Part shown: in pieces, positions 1 through 6,563 of the stretch | How positions within the stretch are numbered: the first letter of the stretch is position 1 | How the letters are laid out: each line of letters begins with the position of its first letter | Origin: Nitrospirota bacterium | GTDB taxonomy: Bacteria; Nitrospirota; 9FT-COMBO-42-15; HDB-SIOI813 | Assembly (NCBI GenBank): GCA_016214375.1 | Contig: JACROQ010000022.1 | Span: 1 to 18,948 of the forward strand | DNA length: 18,948 nt | Direction of reading: 5' to 3' | Notes under the pieces: generated by a model | What the model saw: the letters and a program-made list of their open reading frames with translations, nothing else | Database searches by the model: none | What the model was told of the DNA's origin: nothing | Position numbers and translations under genes: made by a program

Positions 1-1260
1 GTCCGTCCTATAAAGGATTTGGACAGGATGGTCGGACAGACCAGTCAGGTCAAGATTATCAAGATGGATCAAAAACGGGGCAATGTTGTAGTCTCGCGGC
101 GTGCCTTGATTGAAGAACAGGTTAAAAAGATGCGTGAGCAGACCTTAGAGGCCCTTGCGGAAGGACAGTTATTAGAGGGTTATGTGAAGAATATCACCGA
201 CTATGGTGTGTTTGTCGACTTGGGCGGCATAGACGGTCTGCTGCATATCACAGATATCTCCTGGGGCCGCATCGGACACCCCTCAGAGGTCTTTAAGGTT
301 GGGGAAAAGATATCGGTCAAGGTCTTAAAATATGACCCTGATACAGGGAGGGTATCCCTCGGCCATAAGCAGAAGACCCCTGATCCATGGATAGCCGTGG
401 AGGATAAGTGTCCGGTAGGTTCAAGGGTCCAGGGGAAGGTGGTCAGCATTACGGACTACGGCGCCTTTGTCTCTGTAGAAGATGGTGTTGAGGGGCTGAT
501 CCATATCTCTGACATGTCATGGACGAACGAGGTAAAACATCCCTCCAGAGTGGTCTCCGTAGGGGAGATAATCACTGCCGTTATCCTGAACATCGATAAA
601 CAGAACAGGAAGATCTCCCTTGGGTTAAAGCAGGCAGAGTCAAATCCATGGGGTACAGTCGAGAACAAATATCCTGCGGGCACGATCATAGAAGGCAAGG
701 TCAGGAATCTTACTGAATTTGGGGCCTTTGTAGGATTGGAGGAGGGGATTGACGGCCTTATCCATATATCAGACATGTCCTGGTTAAAACATATCAAGCA
801 CCCCTCGGAGGTCTTGAAGAAGGGGCAAAGTGTAAAGGCGGCCGTGCTGAAGGTGGATAAGGAGAAACAACGCATCTCCTTAGGGCTTAAACAATTGACC
901 GGTGATCCATGGACTAAGGATATCCCTGAAAGATATTCTATCGGGGGGGCCGTCAAGGGCAAGATTGTCAGGATTACAGACTTTGGGATCTTTGTTGAGC
1001 TTGAGGAGGGGGTGGAGGGATTGATTCATGTCAGTGAATCAGGAGTGGAGCCCCCTGTCAGGGCTGAGGATATCATGAAGCCGGGGGATGAGATATGGGC
1101 TAAGGTGATTAAGATAGATTCCGTCGACAAGAAGATCGCCCTGTCCATCAGGGAATATAATAAAGATCTGGAGAGAGCTGAAATGCAGAAGTACATGGAA
1201 AGTCAGGGCGGTGGGAATATTACCCTGGGCAAGGCCGCGAGGAAGATCACAGAGGGATAA
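1..1260 (+). CDS. rpsA: 30S ribosomal protein S1, 5'-truncated by the window edge
   Basis: The reading frame is open from base 1, so the gene begins outside the window; 419 codons remain. Seen: four complete S1 (OB-fold) RNA-binding repeats at about residues 56-125, 139-211, 226-298 and 313-386 of the visible part. Each has the G-x-V-x-x-[IL]-T-[DE]-[FY]-G-x-F-V core, a GLIHIS-type strand and an end like ISLGLKQ. The first 35 residues are the tail of an earlier S1 repeat, ending in KRGNVVVSRR, which is typical after domain 2 of S1. Known: S1 binds mRNA on the 30S subunit and helps initiate translation of structured or weak-SD messages. The fourth visible repeat is the most divergent, as in other S1 proteins. 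sppA follows closely on the same strand, so the two may be co-transcribed. Family assignment is secure. Confidence 0.96.
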   Translation, partial: VRPIKDLDRMVGQTSQVKIIKMDQKRGNVVVSRRALIEEQVKKMREQTLEALAEGQLLEGYVKNITDYGVFVDLGGIDGLLHITDISWGRIGHPSEVFKVGEKISVKVLKYDPDTGRVSLGHKQKTPDPWIAVEDKCPVGSRVQGKVVSITDYGAFVSVEDGVEGLIHISDMSWTNEVKHPSRVVSVGEIITAVILNIDKQNRKISLGLKQAESNPWGTVENKYPAGTIIEGKVRNLTEFGAFVGLEEGIDGLIHISDMSWLKHIKHPSEVLKKGQSVKAAVLKVDKEKQRISLGLKQLTGDPWTKDIPERYSIGGAVKGKIVRITDFGIFVELEEGVEGLIHVSESGVEPPVRAEDIMKPGDEIWAKVIKIDSVDKKIALSIREYNKDLERAEMQKYMESQGGGNITLGKAARKITEG

Positions 1261-1284
1261 CTCTATCGAGTGATCAAGGCATCC

Positions 1285-2184
1285 ATGAAAAAGAGACACC
1301 CTATATTATTTGCCTTTCTCTCCTTAGTTGTTCTTACCGTTATTATATTTATAGCCTCCTATGCACTCACCATCGGGACAGGGAACTGGTCTCTGATACC
1401 GGGGAATAAGATTGCCCTGGTCAAGATTGAAGGTGTCATCCTGGACTCCCGTGAGATCATTGAAGAGTTGAAAGAATACAACTCCAATGAATCCGTAAAG
1501 GCCATTCTACTGAGAATTGACAGCCCCGGCGGCGCCGTAGCCCCCTCCCAGGAGATCTATGAAGAGGTGAAGAAGATCAGGGACGAAGGGAAAAAGAAGA
1601 TCGTGACCTCGATGGGCAGTGTGGCCGCATCCGGGGGGTATTATATCGCAAGCGTCTCTAACAAGATTGTGGCGAACCCGGGGTCTATTACCGGCAGCAT
1701 TGGTGTCATCATGGAACTTGCCAATGTCAGCGGCCTCATGAAAAAGGTCGGTGTGGAGAGCGTGGTTATCAAGAGCGGCAAGTATAAAGACATGGGCTCC
1801 ATATTCCGCACCATGACTAAGGAGGAGAGGGACTTGCTTCAAGGCCTGATGGATGATGTCCATGACCAGTTTATAGAGGCGGTCGCTGTGGGGCGGGACA
1901 TCGAGAAAGAGCGGCTCATCCCTATTGCAGACGGGAGGGTCTTTACAGGACGGCAGGCCAAGGAGTTGGGACTGGTTGATGAGATAGGGAATATGCAGGA
2001 TGCGATCAAGATTGCAGCCGACATGGTCGGCATCGTCGGGGAACCCTCGATCCTCGAGAAAAAGAAGCGATTTTCTATTATGGATATCATTAGAAACAGA
2101 TCCCTGATCGATTGGATAGGCGCGGGAAAGAGTATTGTGGGTGGAGAGGGGATATTCACCATGAAATATATCCTGGCGTATTGA
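1285..2184 (+). CDS. sppA: Signal peptide peptidase SppA, short (36K) type
   Basis: A membrane-anchored serine protease of family S49 that degrades cleaved signal peptides. Seen: an N-terminal hydrophobic segment (LFAFLSLVVLTVIIFIASYA) serves as signal anchor. A GAVAPSQEIYEEV region follows. The nucleophile serine lies in VAASGGYYIA (Ser116 from this start) and the probable catalytic Lys168 in KSGKYKDMGS. The 52-residue Ser-Lys spacing matches the Ser147/Lys199 dyad of Bacillus SppA. The length of about 300 residues fits the single-domain form, not the double-length E. coli protein. I prefer ATG at 1285, with AAGG 5 nt upstream; an in-frame GTG at 1270 would add five residues. The gene lies 24 bp downstream of rpsA. 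No truncation or missing motif was noticed. Confidence 0.93.
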   Translation: MKKRHPILFAFLSLVVLTVIIFIASYALTIGTGNWSLIPGNKIALVKIEGVILDSREIIEELKEYNSNESVKAILLRIDSPGGAVAPSQEIYEEVKKIRDEGKKKIVTSMGSVAASGGYYIASVSNKIVANPGSITGSIGVIMELANVSGLMKKVGVESVVIKSGKYKDMGSIFRTMTKEERDLLQGLMDDVHDQFIEAVAVGRDIEKERLIPIADGRVFTGRQAKELGLVDEIGNMQDAIKIAADMVGIVGEPSILEKKKRFSIMDIIRNRSLIDWIGAGKSIVGGEGIFTMKYILAY

Positions 2185-2196
2185 GCCTATAGCGCC

Positions 2197-2209
2197 GGCC
2201 TTTATGGCC
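2197..2209. repeat. Small GGCC-TTTAT-GGCC hairpin after sppA
   Basis: A 4-bp stem with a 5-nt loop, 12 bases after the sppA stop. There is no T-run behind it, so a terminator role is doubtful. It sits just upstream of the twin palindromes. Confidence 0.35.
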
Positions 2210-2219
2210 TGTTTCCGTA

Positions 2220-2273
2220 GTTGCCCAATTTATTGGGCGAGGCGGCGTAGTGTCGTTGCCCAATTTATTGGGC
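2220..2273. repeat. Twin direct copies of a palindrome upstream of the HU/IHF gene
   Basis: The 19-mer GTTGCCCAATTTATTGGGC occurs at 2220-2238 and again at 2255-2273, starts 35 bp apart. Each contains the palindrome GCCCAAT-TT-ATTGGGC. In the second copy the flanks extend symmetry to TTGCCCAAT-TT-ATTGGGCAA. The pair lies in the 122-bp gap between sppA and the HU/IHF start codon. It could be a pair of operator sites, or two copies of a small dispersed repeat. Two copies with a 16-bp spacer are not enough for a CRISPR. Confidence 0.8.
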
Positions 2274-2294
2274 AATCATGCAGCAGAGAAGAAC

Positions 2295-2302
2295 AGGAGG
2301 GG
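2295..2302 (+). promoter_or_regulatory. Strong ribosome binding site deciding the HU/IHF start
   Basis: AGGAGGGG ends 4 nt before the ATG at 2307. It favours that start over an in-frame upstream ATG at 2250, which lies between the twin palindromes and lacks a Shine-Dalgarno. Confidence 0.8.
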
Positions 2303-2306
2303 ACAG

Positions 2307-2597
2307 ATGACCAAGACGGACCTGATTGAGAAGGTTTCATTGAAGACAACAGGCCTTACCAAGAAGCAGACAGAGATCATCGTCAATATGCTGTTTGACA
2401 GCATCAAAGAGGCCCTGGCCACCGGCGACAAGATAGCGATCAGGGGATTCGGCAGCTTCAGGGTCAGAAACCGGCGTAATCGCGAGGGCCGGAATCCCAA
2501 GACCGGCGAGACAGTCACCGTGCCTGAGAAAAGGGTTCCCTTCTTTAAGGCAGGAAAAGAATTAAAAGAGGTTGTGGACGGGAAGGCGCCGGGGTAG
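2307..2597 (+). CDS. HU/IHF family DNA-binding protein (IHF-like)
   Basis: A 96-residue nucleoid protein of the bacterial histone-like fold, which binds and bends DNA as a dimer. Seen: the helical N-terminal part (TKTDLIEKVSLKTTGLTKKQ), then IRGFGSF, then the beta-arm with GRNPKTGETV whose proline intercalates into DNA, and the C-terminal helix VPFFKAGKELKE. The IRGFGSF and VPFFKAGKEL segments resemble IHF subunits more than classical HU, but alpha or beta type cannot be settled by eye. The length is standard. The start is fixed by the AGGAGGGG just upstream. groES follows 40 bp downstream on the same strand. The twin palindromes upstream may be operators. Confidence 0.92.
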   Translation: MTKTDLIEKVSLKTTGLTKKQTEIIVNMLFDSIKEALATGDKIAIRGFGSFRVRNRRNREGRNPKTGETVTVPEKRVPFFKAGKELKEVVDGKAPG

Positions 2598-2624
2598 TCA
2601 GGTGGTGGTTCGATGGATTAAAAC

Positions 2625-2630
2625 AGGAGG
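2625..2630 (+). promoter_or_regulatory. Ribosome binding site of the GroES gene
   Basis: AGGAGG ends 7 nt before ATG 2638. It fixes the start and excludes the longer frame that runs back into the HU/IHF gene. Confidence 0.85.
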
Positions 2631-2637
2631 TATCACG

Positions 2638-2964
2638 ATGGGGATGCAACCGTTACAGGATTGGGTACTAATCGATCCGGCGGAGGCCAAGGAAAAAACC
2701 TCGGGGGGGCTGATCATCCCCGACACGGCCAAGGAGAAACCTGTGGAAGGAAGGGTCCTGGCCGTGGGGAAGGGGCGCTGGGAGGCGCCGGAAAAGAAGT
2801 GGGGAAGTAAACCCAAAGGGAAAGAGGAAAAGGTCTTCAAACCCACGGTTCTCAAACCGGGCGATCAGGTCCTTTACGAGAAATATGGAACGACAAAAAT
2901 AGATCTGGATGGTAAGGAACTCGTTCTCGTCCGCGAGTCCGACGTCCTGGGCTGGGTGGGATAA
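2638..2964 (+). CDS. groES: GroES-type co-chaperonin (Cpn10), orphan, with an insertion
   Basis: A 108-residue protein of the Cpn10 family, the heptameric lid of the GroEL folding chamber. Seen: start MGMQPLQDWVLIDP; a mobile-loop-like segment KEKTSGGLIIPDTAKEKP, which contacts GroEL in the family; EGRVLAVGKG; VLKPGDQVLYEKYGTTKIDLDGKELVLVRESDVLG at the end. Typical GroES is about 95-97 residues. The surplus is a basic, proline-rich stretch at about 47-68 (from RWEAPEKKW to EEKVFKP), between the beta-strands that lead to the roof loop. No groEL follows: the next gene is hisS on the opposite strand. GroEL must be elsewhere, and a second standard groES may accompany it. The family call is firm. 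Whether it serves the main GroEL or is a specialised paralogue is open. Confidence 0.88.
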   Translation: MGMQPLQDWVLIDPAEAKEKTSGGLIIPDTAKEKPVEGRVLAVGKGRWEAPEKKWGSKPKGKEEKVFKPTVLKPGDQVLYEKYGTTKIDLDGKELVLVRESDVLGWVG

Positions 2965-2984
2965 GAAGAGTCGTTTACGAGACC

Positions 2985-3043
2985 AGGGGGTCAGGTCTTG
3001 AATTTTGATGTACATCACATCAAAATTCAAGACCTGACCCCCT
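2985..3043. repeat. 27-bp-stem palindrome between groES and hisS, overlapping the hisS stop
   Basis: Perfect inverted repeat: arms 2985-3011 and 3017-3043, loop ACATC at 3012-3016. The arm begins AGGGGGTCAGGTCTTGAATT. It lies between convergent groES and hisS, so it could end transcription from both sides, though neither flank has a long T-run. The hisS stop codon (3027-3029) and its last four codons lie in the right arm. Inference: a dispersed, transposase-associated palindrome (REP- or MITE-like) inserted at the hisS 3' end. Confidence 0.9.
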
Positions 3044-4283
3044 TTAATCTCTGCGCTATCTCTGAAAAAGGTAATTCTTCCTGTGTCTTGTTTTTCATAT
3101 CCCGCAGGATGACAACTCCCCTTGCCAGTTCATCCTCTCCTATAATAAGGACATGTTCTGCATTGAGTTTGTCTGCCTTCCGCATCTGGCTTTTCAGACT
3201 GCCGCCGCTGTGGTCCATGACGGCAGGGATTCCTTGCTGGTGGAGCTGGGTTAGCAGGGAGAATGCCTTTTCCTGTGCCGCCTCACCCAGTGCGGCAATG
3301 AAGATGCCGGCTGAAGGCCTTTCCATAGAACTGTCGTCGAACAGAGAGACGAGCCTCTCCATCCCGATCGAAAACCCTATGGCAGGAGTGGCCGGGCCCC
3401 CAAGTTCTTCAACAAGGTTGTCGTACCTCCCCCCTGCGGCTACCGCATTCTGTGCGCCGAGGGAGGTGCCTACGAACTCAAAGGTGGTCCGTGTGTAATA
3501 ATCAAGCCCCCGGACAAGCCCCTCATTAAGGACATAAGGGACCCCCGCCGTTTTCAGCGAATCCTGTAGTCCCTTGAAGTGGGTGAGACATTCACTGCAG
3601 AGATAGTCGAGGGTCTTTGGCGCCTTTTCAGCGAGTTCATGGCAGTGGGTGGCTTTGCAGTCAAGGATCCTCAGGGGATTGGACTCAAACCTCCTCTGGC
3701 AATTTTCGCATAACTCAGATATCTTATCCGCAAAGAAACCCTTTAACGCCTCTCTGAAGGCAGGCCGGCATTGGGGACAACCGATGCTGTTGATCTGCAA
3801 TTCAACCCCTTTGATATTCAGGGAGTCAAAGAGCAGGTTTAACATCGAAAGGACTTCTGCATCTATCATGGAGTGCCCGATGCCGAAGACCTCTGCGCCG
3901 ATCTGATAGAACTGCCGGTAGCGCCCGGCCTGCGGCCTTTCACGCCGGAACATGGGGCCGATATAGTAGAGTTTTGAGAAGGGTGAGGTCTCGCGGAGGT
4001 TATGCTCTATATAAGCCCGCACAACGGATGCGGTCCCTTCCGGCCTCAGGGTGATCTTCTTCCCATCCCTGTCGTCAAAGGTATACATCTCCTTTTCCAC
4101 GATATCCGTAGTCTCACCGATGCTCCTGGTGAACAGTTCTGTAAATTCGATGACAGGTATGATGATCTCTGAATAGCCGAAGGTGTGAAAGATGTCCCGG
4201 GCCTTTTGCAGGATATGGCGCCAGGCCTCTGACTCGCCGGGGAGTACATCCCTGACTCCTTTGATACCTTGAACTTGTTTCAT
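3027..4283 (-). CDS. hisS: Histidyl-tRNA synthetase
   Basis: Class II aminoacyl-tRNA synthetase charging tRNA-His in the cytoplasm; 418 residues, normal length. Seen: N-terminal GIKGVRDVLP; ITLRPEGTASVVRAY near 77-91; motif 2 at 106-127 (YYIGPMFRRERPQ); the HisRS-specific arginine signature VRGLDYYTRTTFEF at 257-270; AAGGRYDNL at 282-290; motif 3 GFSIGMERL at 303-311; and a C-terminal anticodon-binding domain from about 324. Paired cysteines (169/172, 192/195, 229/232, plus 209 and 214) in the insertion domain suggest a metal site. ATG 4283 has AGGAAA about 8 nt upstream. The last residues G-V-R-S and the stop are encoded by a palindromic repeat, so the original C-terminus was probably different. 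It lies 46 bp downstream of the exported protein gene. Confidence 0.97.
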   Translation of the reverse strand: MKQVQGIKGVRDVLPGESEAWRHILQKARDIFHTFGYSEIIIPVIEFTELFTRSIGETTDIVEKEMYTFDDRDGKKITLRPEGTASVVRAYIEHNLRETSPFSKLYYIGPMFRRERPQAGRYRQFYQIGAEVFGIGHSMIDAEVLSMLNLLFDSLNIKGVELQINSIGCPQCRPAFREALKGFFADKISELCENCQRRFESNPLRILDCKATHCHELAEKAPKTLDYLCSECLTHFKGLQDSLKTAGVPYVLNEGLVRGLDYYTRTTFEFVGTSLGAQNAVAAGGRYDNLVEELGGPATPAIGFSIGMERLVSLFDDSSMERPSAGIFIAALGEAAQEKAFSLLTQLHQQGIPAVMDHSGGSLKSQMRKADKLNAEHVLIIGEDELARGVVILRDMKNKTQEELPFSEIAQRLKGVRS

Positions 4284-4300
4284 CTGAAATTTCCTATGAC

Positions 4301-4316
4301 GGGGTTGGAAAACCCC
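4301..4316. repeat. Small hairpin between the exported-protein gene and hisS
   Basis: GGGGTT-GGAA-AACCCC, a 6-bp stem with a 4-nt loop, inside the 46-bp gap. The adjacent CTATCGATAG (4319-4328) is also a perfect palindrome. There is no T-run, so this could be an RNA-processing or pausing hairpin rather than a terminator. Confidence 0.4.
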
Positions 4317-4329
4317 ATCTATCGATAGG

Positions 4330-5088
4330 CTACTGACCTACTGTAATCATATACAACCGGCCGCCCATGAATTCACCCTTGATGGCATCCCCGACCTTTA
4401 GGTCTGAAGGAGAGCCAGGATTTCCGCCCTTCATGACCATAATACCTTCATAGAGTACGACGTTGACCTTTTTTAGCATCCCCTCCTTGACTGTGATCAC
4501 ATGGAGGTCATTGTCTATGGCGGCGATTTCACCCTCTATCTTTCCGGAGCCTGTCTCATTTCCATGATACAGGGTAGTGAGGTCAAATTTCCTGACCGGT
4601 CTGTTATCCTCAGGCGGGTTTCCGGCGGTGACAAAGACGATCTCCCCCCCGTTTGCAGGGCATACCTCACTGCCTGAGGTATAGACATAGGTCCATACCC
4701 TGTATTGCGTCCCAGGCTCAAGAGGCGCCTCCGGGGTTATGATCTCTTTATCGCCATCCCATGCGACCTGTCCGCCTACACCCCATTCTGTGGTAAGGAG
4801 CGTCCCGAGGCCATATCTCCCTCCCGCCATGTTGATCGATCCCAACATGGGTTTGTGGTCGTGGGTCCCTGCGGGGAGTGTGTGCACTGTCTTGTCCCAT
4901 GTAATGATTATGGGCGCAGCAGGGTCCGCATCCTTGGATCGGGCAGCGGGTTGAGACGACACTATCCTGACGGCCGGCAGGCATGCGGCATACACAGAAA
5001 GGTTCATCAGGAGCAGGGCGGGTATTACCCACGCGGCAGCGAACCTTTTATAAAGGGTAACCTGAATGACAGCAGATAATAATCTCAT
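4330..5088 (-). CDS. Exported protein of unknown function: Ig-like domain plus C-terminal beta domain
   Basis: 252 residues, not recognised as a named family. Seen: a basic N-terminus and hydrophobic stretch (about 19-34) ending SVYAAC. This reads as a signal peptide with signal peptidase I cleavage; the cysteine lacks a proper lipobox because Tyr is at -3. Residues about 38-156 (PAAPIIITWDKTV, then LEPGTQYRVWTY) look like a bacterial Ig-like domain of the Big_5/SbsA type. Residues about 180-252 (IEGEIAAIDNDLHVITV, SDLKVGDAIKGEF) resemble small OB/DUF5666-like domains. A linker of about 25 residues separates them. GAGG precedes ATG 5088 by about 8 nt. hisS follows on the same strand but shares no obvious function. 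Role: probably periplasmic or surface; nothing more specific is supported. Confidence 0.75.
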   Translation of the reverse strand: MRLLSAVIQVTLYKRFAAAWVIPALLLMNLSVYAACLPAVRIVSSQPAARSKDADPAAPIIITWDKTVHTLPAGTHDHKPMLGSINMAGGRYGLGTLLTTEWGVGGQVAWDGDKEIITPEAPLEPGTQYRVWTYVYTSGSEVCPANGGEIVFVTAGNPPEDNRPVRKFDLTTLYHGNETGSGKIEGEIAAIDNDLHVITVKEGMLKKVNVVLYEGIMVMKGGNPGSPSDLKVGDAIKGEFMGGRLYMITVGQ

Positions 5089-5252
5089 TACAAGGCCTCA
5101 CTTTCTGAAAATATGGATGTATTATTCATGAAAACGGGGAAAAAGTAAAGATGTGAGGGGATGCCGACTTCACCAGCCCGGCAGGGATGAAGGGTATTGA
5201 TGACGCAAGGCTTCACAAGTCAATCATATCTAAATTTCATCATATCTAAATT

Positions 5253-5386
5253 TGATGAACTCGTAAAAAGTCCTCAGATGTCACCCTGAGCGAAGCGAAG
5301 GGTCTGATAACCCATTGTTTTATCAGATTCTTCGCTTCGCTCAGAATGACAAATGGTGCTTCTGGCGATTTTTTACGAGTTCATCA
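5253..5386. repeat. Palindromic repeat element, copy A
   Basis: A 134-bp element with 17-bp perfect terminal inverted repeats (5253-5269 and 5370-5386; outer end TGATGAACTCGTAAAAA). Inside are CCCTGAGCGAAGCGAAGGGT and TTCGCTTCGCTCAGAATGAC, complementary over the GAGCGAAGCGAA part. An inner TCTGATAA/TTATCAGA hairpin is present. The core recurs at 14969-15094, 16599-16757 and 18541-18779. There is no transposase, so it resembles a MITE or REP-type element. Confidence 0.88.
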
Positions 5387-5394
5387 CTTTTCGA

Positions 5395-5423
5395 TTGACA
5401 GATAAATCCCATACTGCTATTTT
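5395..5423 (+). promoter_or_regulatory. Candidate sigma70-type promoter for the LOG/MBL pair
   Basis: Perfect -35 TTGACA (5395-5400), a 17-bp spacer, and -10 TATTTT (5418-5423; 4 of 6 to consensus). It lies 9 bp outside the end of repeat copy A and about 90 bp before the LOG start codon. Confidence 0.55.
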
Positions 5424-5515
5424 GTCCTCAGGAAAGTCAATTCTGATCGGCCGCGCTGGTTGCTGGTTGTGGAGCAGGTTTTCTGACGCCCCTGACAGAG
5501 AGTGCAAGCGAGACT

Positions 5516-6490
5516 ATGAGCAAAAAGAGCCAGCCACCTTCCAAAATAAATTTAAAAATTCCGGCCCCGGCACACCCGCAGGAGCGGCATGAGCCGCTGC
5601 CCTGGCACCAACCGAAGTCCACTGATGAGGACCCTGAGGCGCTGTTACGCATCAAGGCCATACTGGCAAGTCCGAGTTACCGGCAGGCCGACCATGACGT
5701 TGATTTTCTAAACCGGGACGATACACGCGGACTGCGCTTGCAGCTCGATTACCTTAAACCGGAGTTGTTCCTCAAACAGCATGGTATTAGCCATACCATA
5801 GTTGTCTTCGGCAGTACCCGGATTTCAGAGCCTTCTGCTGCTCAGCGCAAGGTAGCTATGTTGCGCCAGTCCCTTGCCAAAGACCCCGCCGATAAGCTGC
5901 TGCAAAGCAGGCTGGGTATAGGAGAACGTATCCTGGCCAAGAGTGGCTACTACGAAATTGCGCGTGAGTTCAGCCGTTTGGTAACCAGCGCCAGACAAAA
6001 TTCCGGGAGCGGCCGTATAGTCGTAATGACCGGAGGCGGCCCTGGCATTATGGAGGCGGCAAACCGGGGCGCTTATGACCTGGGCGCAAAGTCCATTGGC
6101 ATGAATATCAATCTGCCCCATGAGCAGTATCCGAATCCCTATATCACGCCTGACCTATGCTTCCGGTTCCATTACTTCGCCCTGCGCAAGCTCCATTTTC
6201 TCCTGCGGGCTAAGGCGCTGGTCGCCTTCCCCGGTGGCTATGGGACATTTGACGAGCTTTTCGAAACCCTGACCCTGGTACAGACGCGCACCATCAGGCC
6301 GCTTCCCGTAATCCTGGTGGGTGAGGCCTACTGGCGGCAGGCATTCAATGTGGACTTTCTTGTTGATGAGGGTGTGATTGACCCGGAGGACCTGGAACTG
6401 TTCTGGTACGCCGAAACGGCGCAGGATATCTGGGACGGCATTCTGCACTGGTACGAGGTGAGCGGGGAACCTCTGTTCCCGGCAGCCTGA
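5516..6490 (+). CDS. LOG family protein (TIGR00730-like nucleotide phosphoribohydrolase)
   Basis: 324 residues of the LOG / 'lysine decarboxylase-like' Rossmann family. Characterised members hydrolyse cytokinin riboside 5'-monophosphate or related nucleotides to base plus ribose 5-phosphate. Seen: a charged, proline-rich N-terminal extension (about 1-90); VVFGSTR at 96-102; GGGPGIMEAANRGA at 173-186; and PGGYGTFDE at 239-247, the family's phosphate-binding and catalytic signature. The extension makes it longer than plant LOG (about 200 residues), but long bacterial forms exist. No clear Shine-Dalgarno precedes ATG 5516, so the exact start is uncertain. It is followed 73 bp later by the MBL gene on the same strand. 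Arginine codons are mostly CGC/CGT/CGG, unlike the AGG-rich neighbours. The true substrate is not known. Confidence 0.88.
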   Translation: MSKKSQPPSKINLKIPAPAHPQERHEPLPWHQPKSTDEDPEALLRIKAILASPSYRQADHDVDFLNRDDTRGLRLQLDYLKPELFLKQHGISHTIVVFGSTRISEPSAAQRKVAMLRQSLAKDPADKLLQSRLGIGERILAKSGYYEIAREFSRLVTSARQNSGSGRIVVMTGGGPGIMEAANRGAYDLGAKSIGMNINLPHEQYPNPYITPDLCFRFHYFALRKLHFLLRAKALVAFPGGYGTFDELFETLTLVQTRTIRPLPVILVGEAYWRQAFNVDFLVDEGVIDPEDLELFWYAETAQDIWDGILHWYEVSGEPLFPAA

Positions 6491-6563
6491 TCTGCTTCGG
6501 CAATCTGGGCACTGCCGGAGTGTCACTGACGGCTCTCATCAAGCGAAACCCGGGGGTATAACT

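Larger units (their letters stand above)
5089..5515. other. 427-bp divergent intergenic region
   Basis: Between the leftward exported-protein gene and the rightward LOG gene. It holds a tandem pair of a 16-bp unit starting ATCATATCTAAATTT (5223-5238 and 5239-5254, one base different), the inverted-repeat element at 5253-5386, and a sigma70-like promoter at 5395-5423. The remaining bases (about 5089-5222 and 5424-5515) show no convincing gene. Confidence 0.7.

Noticed and set aside
2220..2273. Possible CRISPR-like repeats
   Set aside because: Only two 19-bp copies with a 16-bp spacer, strongly palindromic, and no cas genes.
2250..2306. N-terminal extension of the HU/IHF protein
   Set aside because: It would translate the second palindrome and has no Shine-Dalgarno; ATG 2307 has an excellent one and gives the normal family length.
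2998..3498. Plus-strand reading frame of 166 codons opposite hisS
   Set aside because: It is a shadow of hisS, starting inside the palindrome, with no family features or Shine-Dalgarno.
5353..5592. Reading frame spanning repeat A and the LOG start
   Set aside because: It is built from repeat DNA and the promoter region, out of frame with the LOG gene, and its composition is not protein-like.
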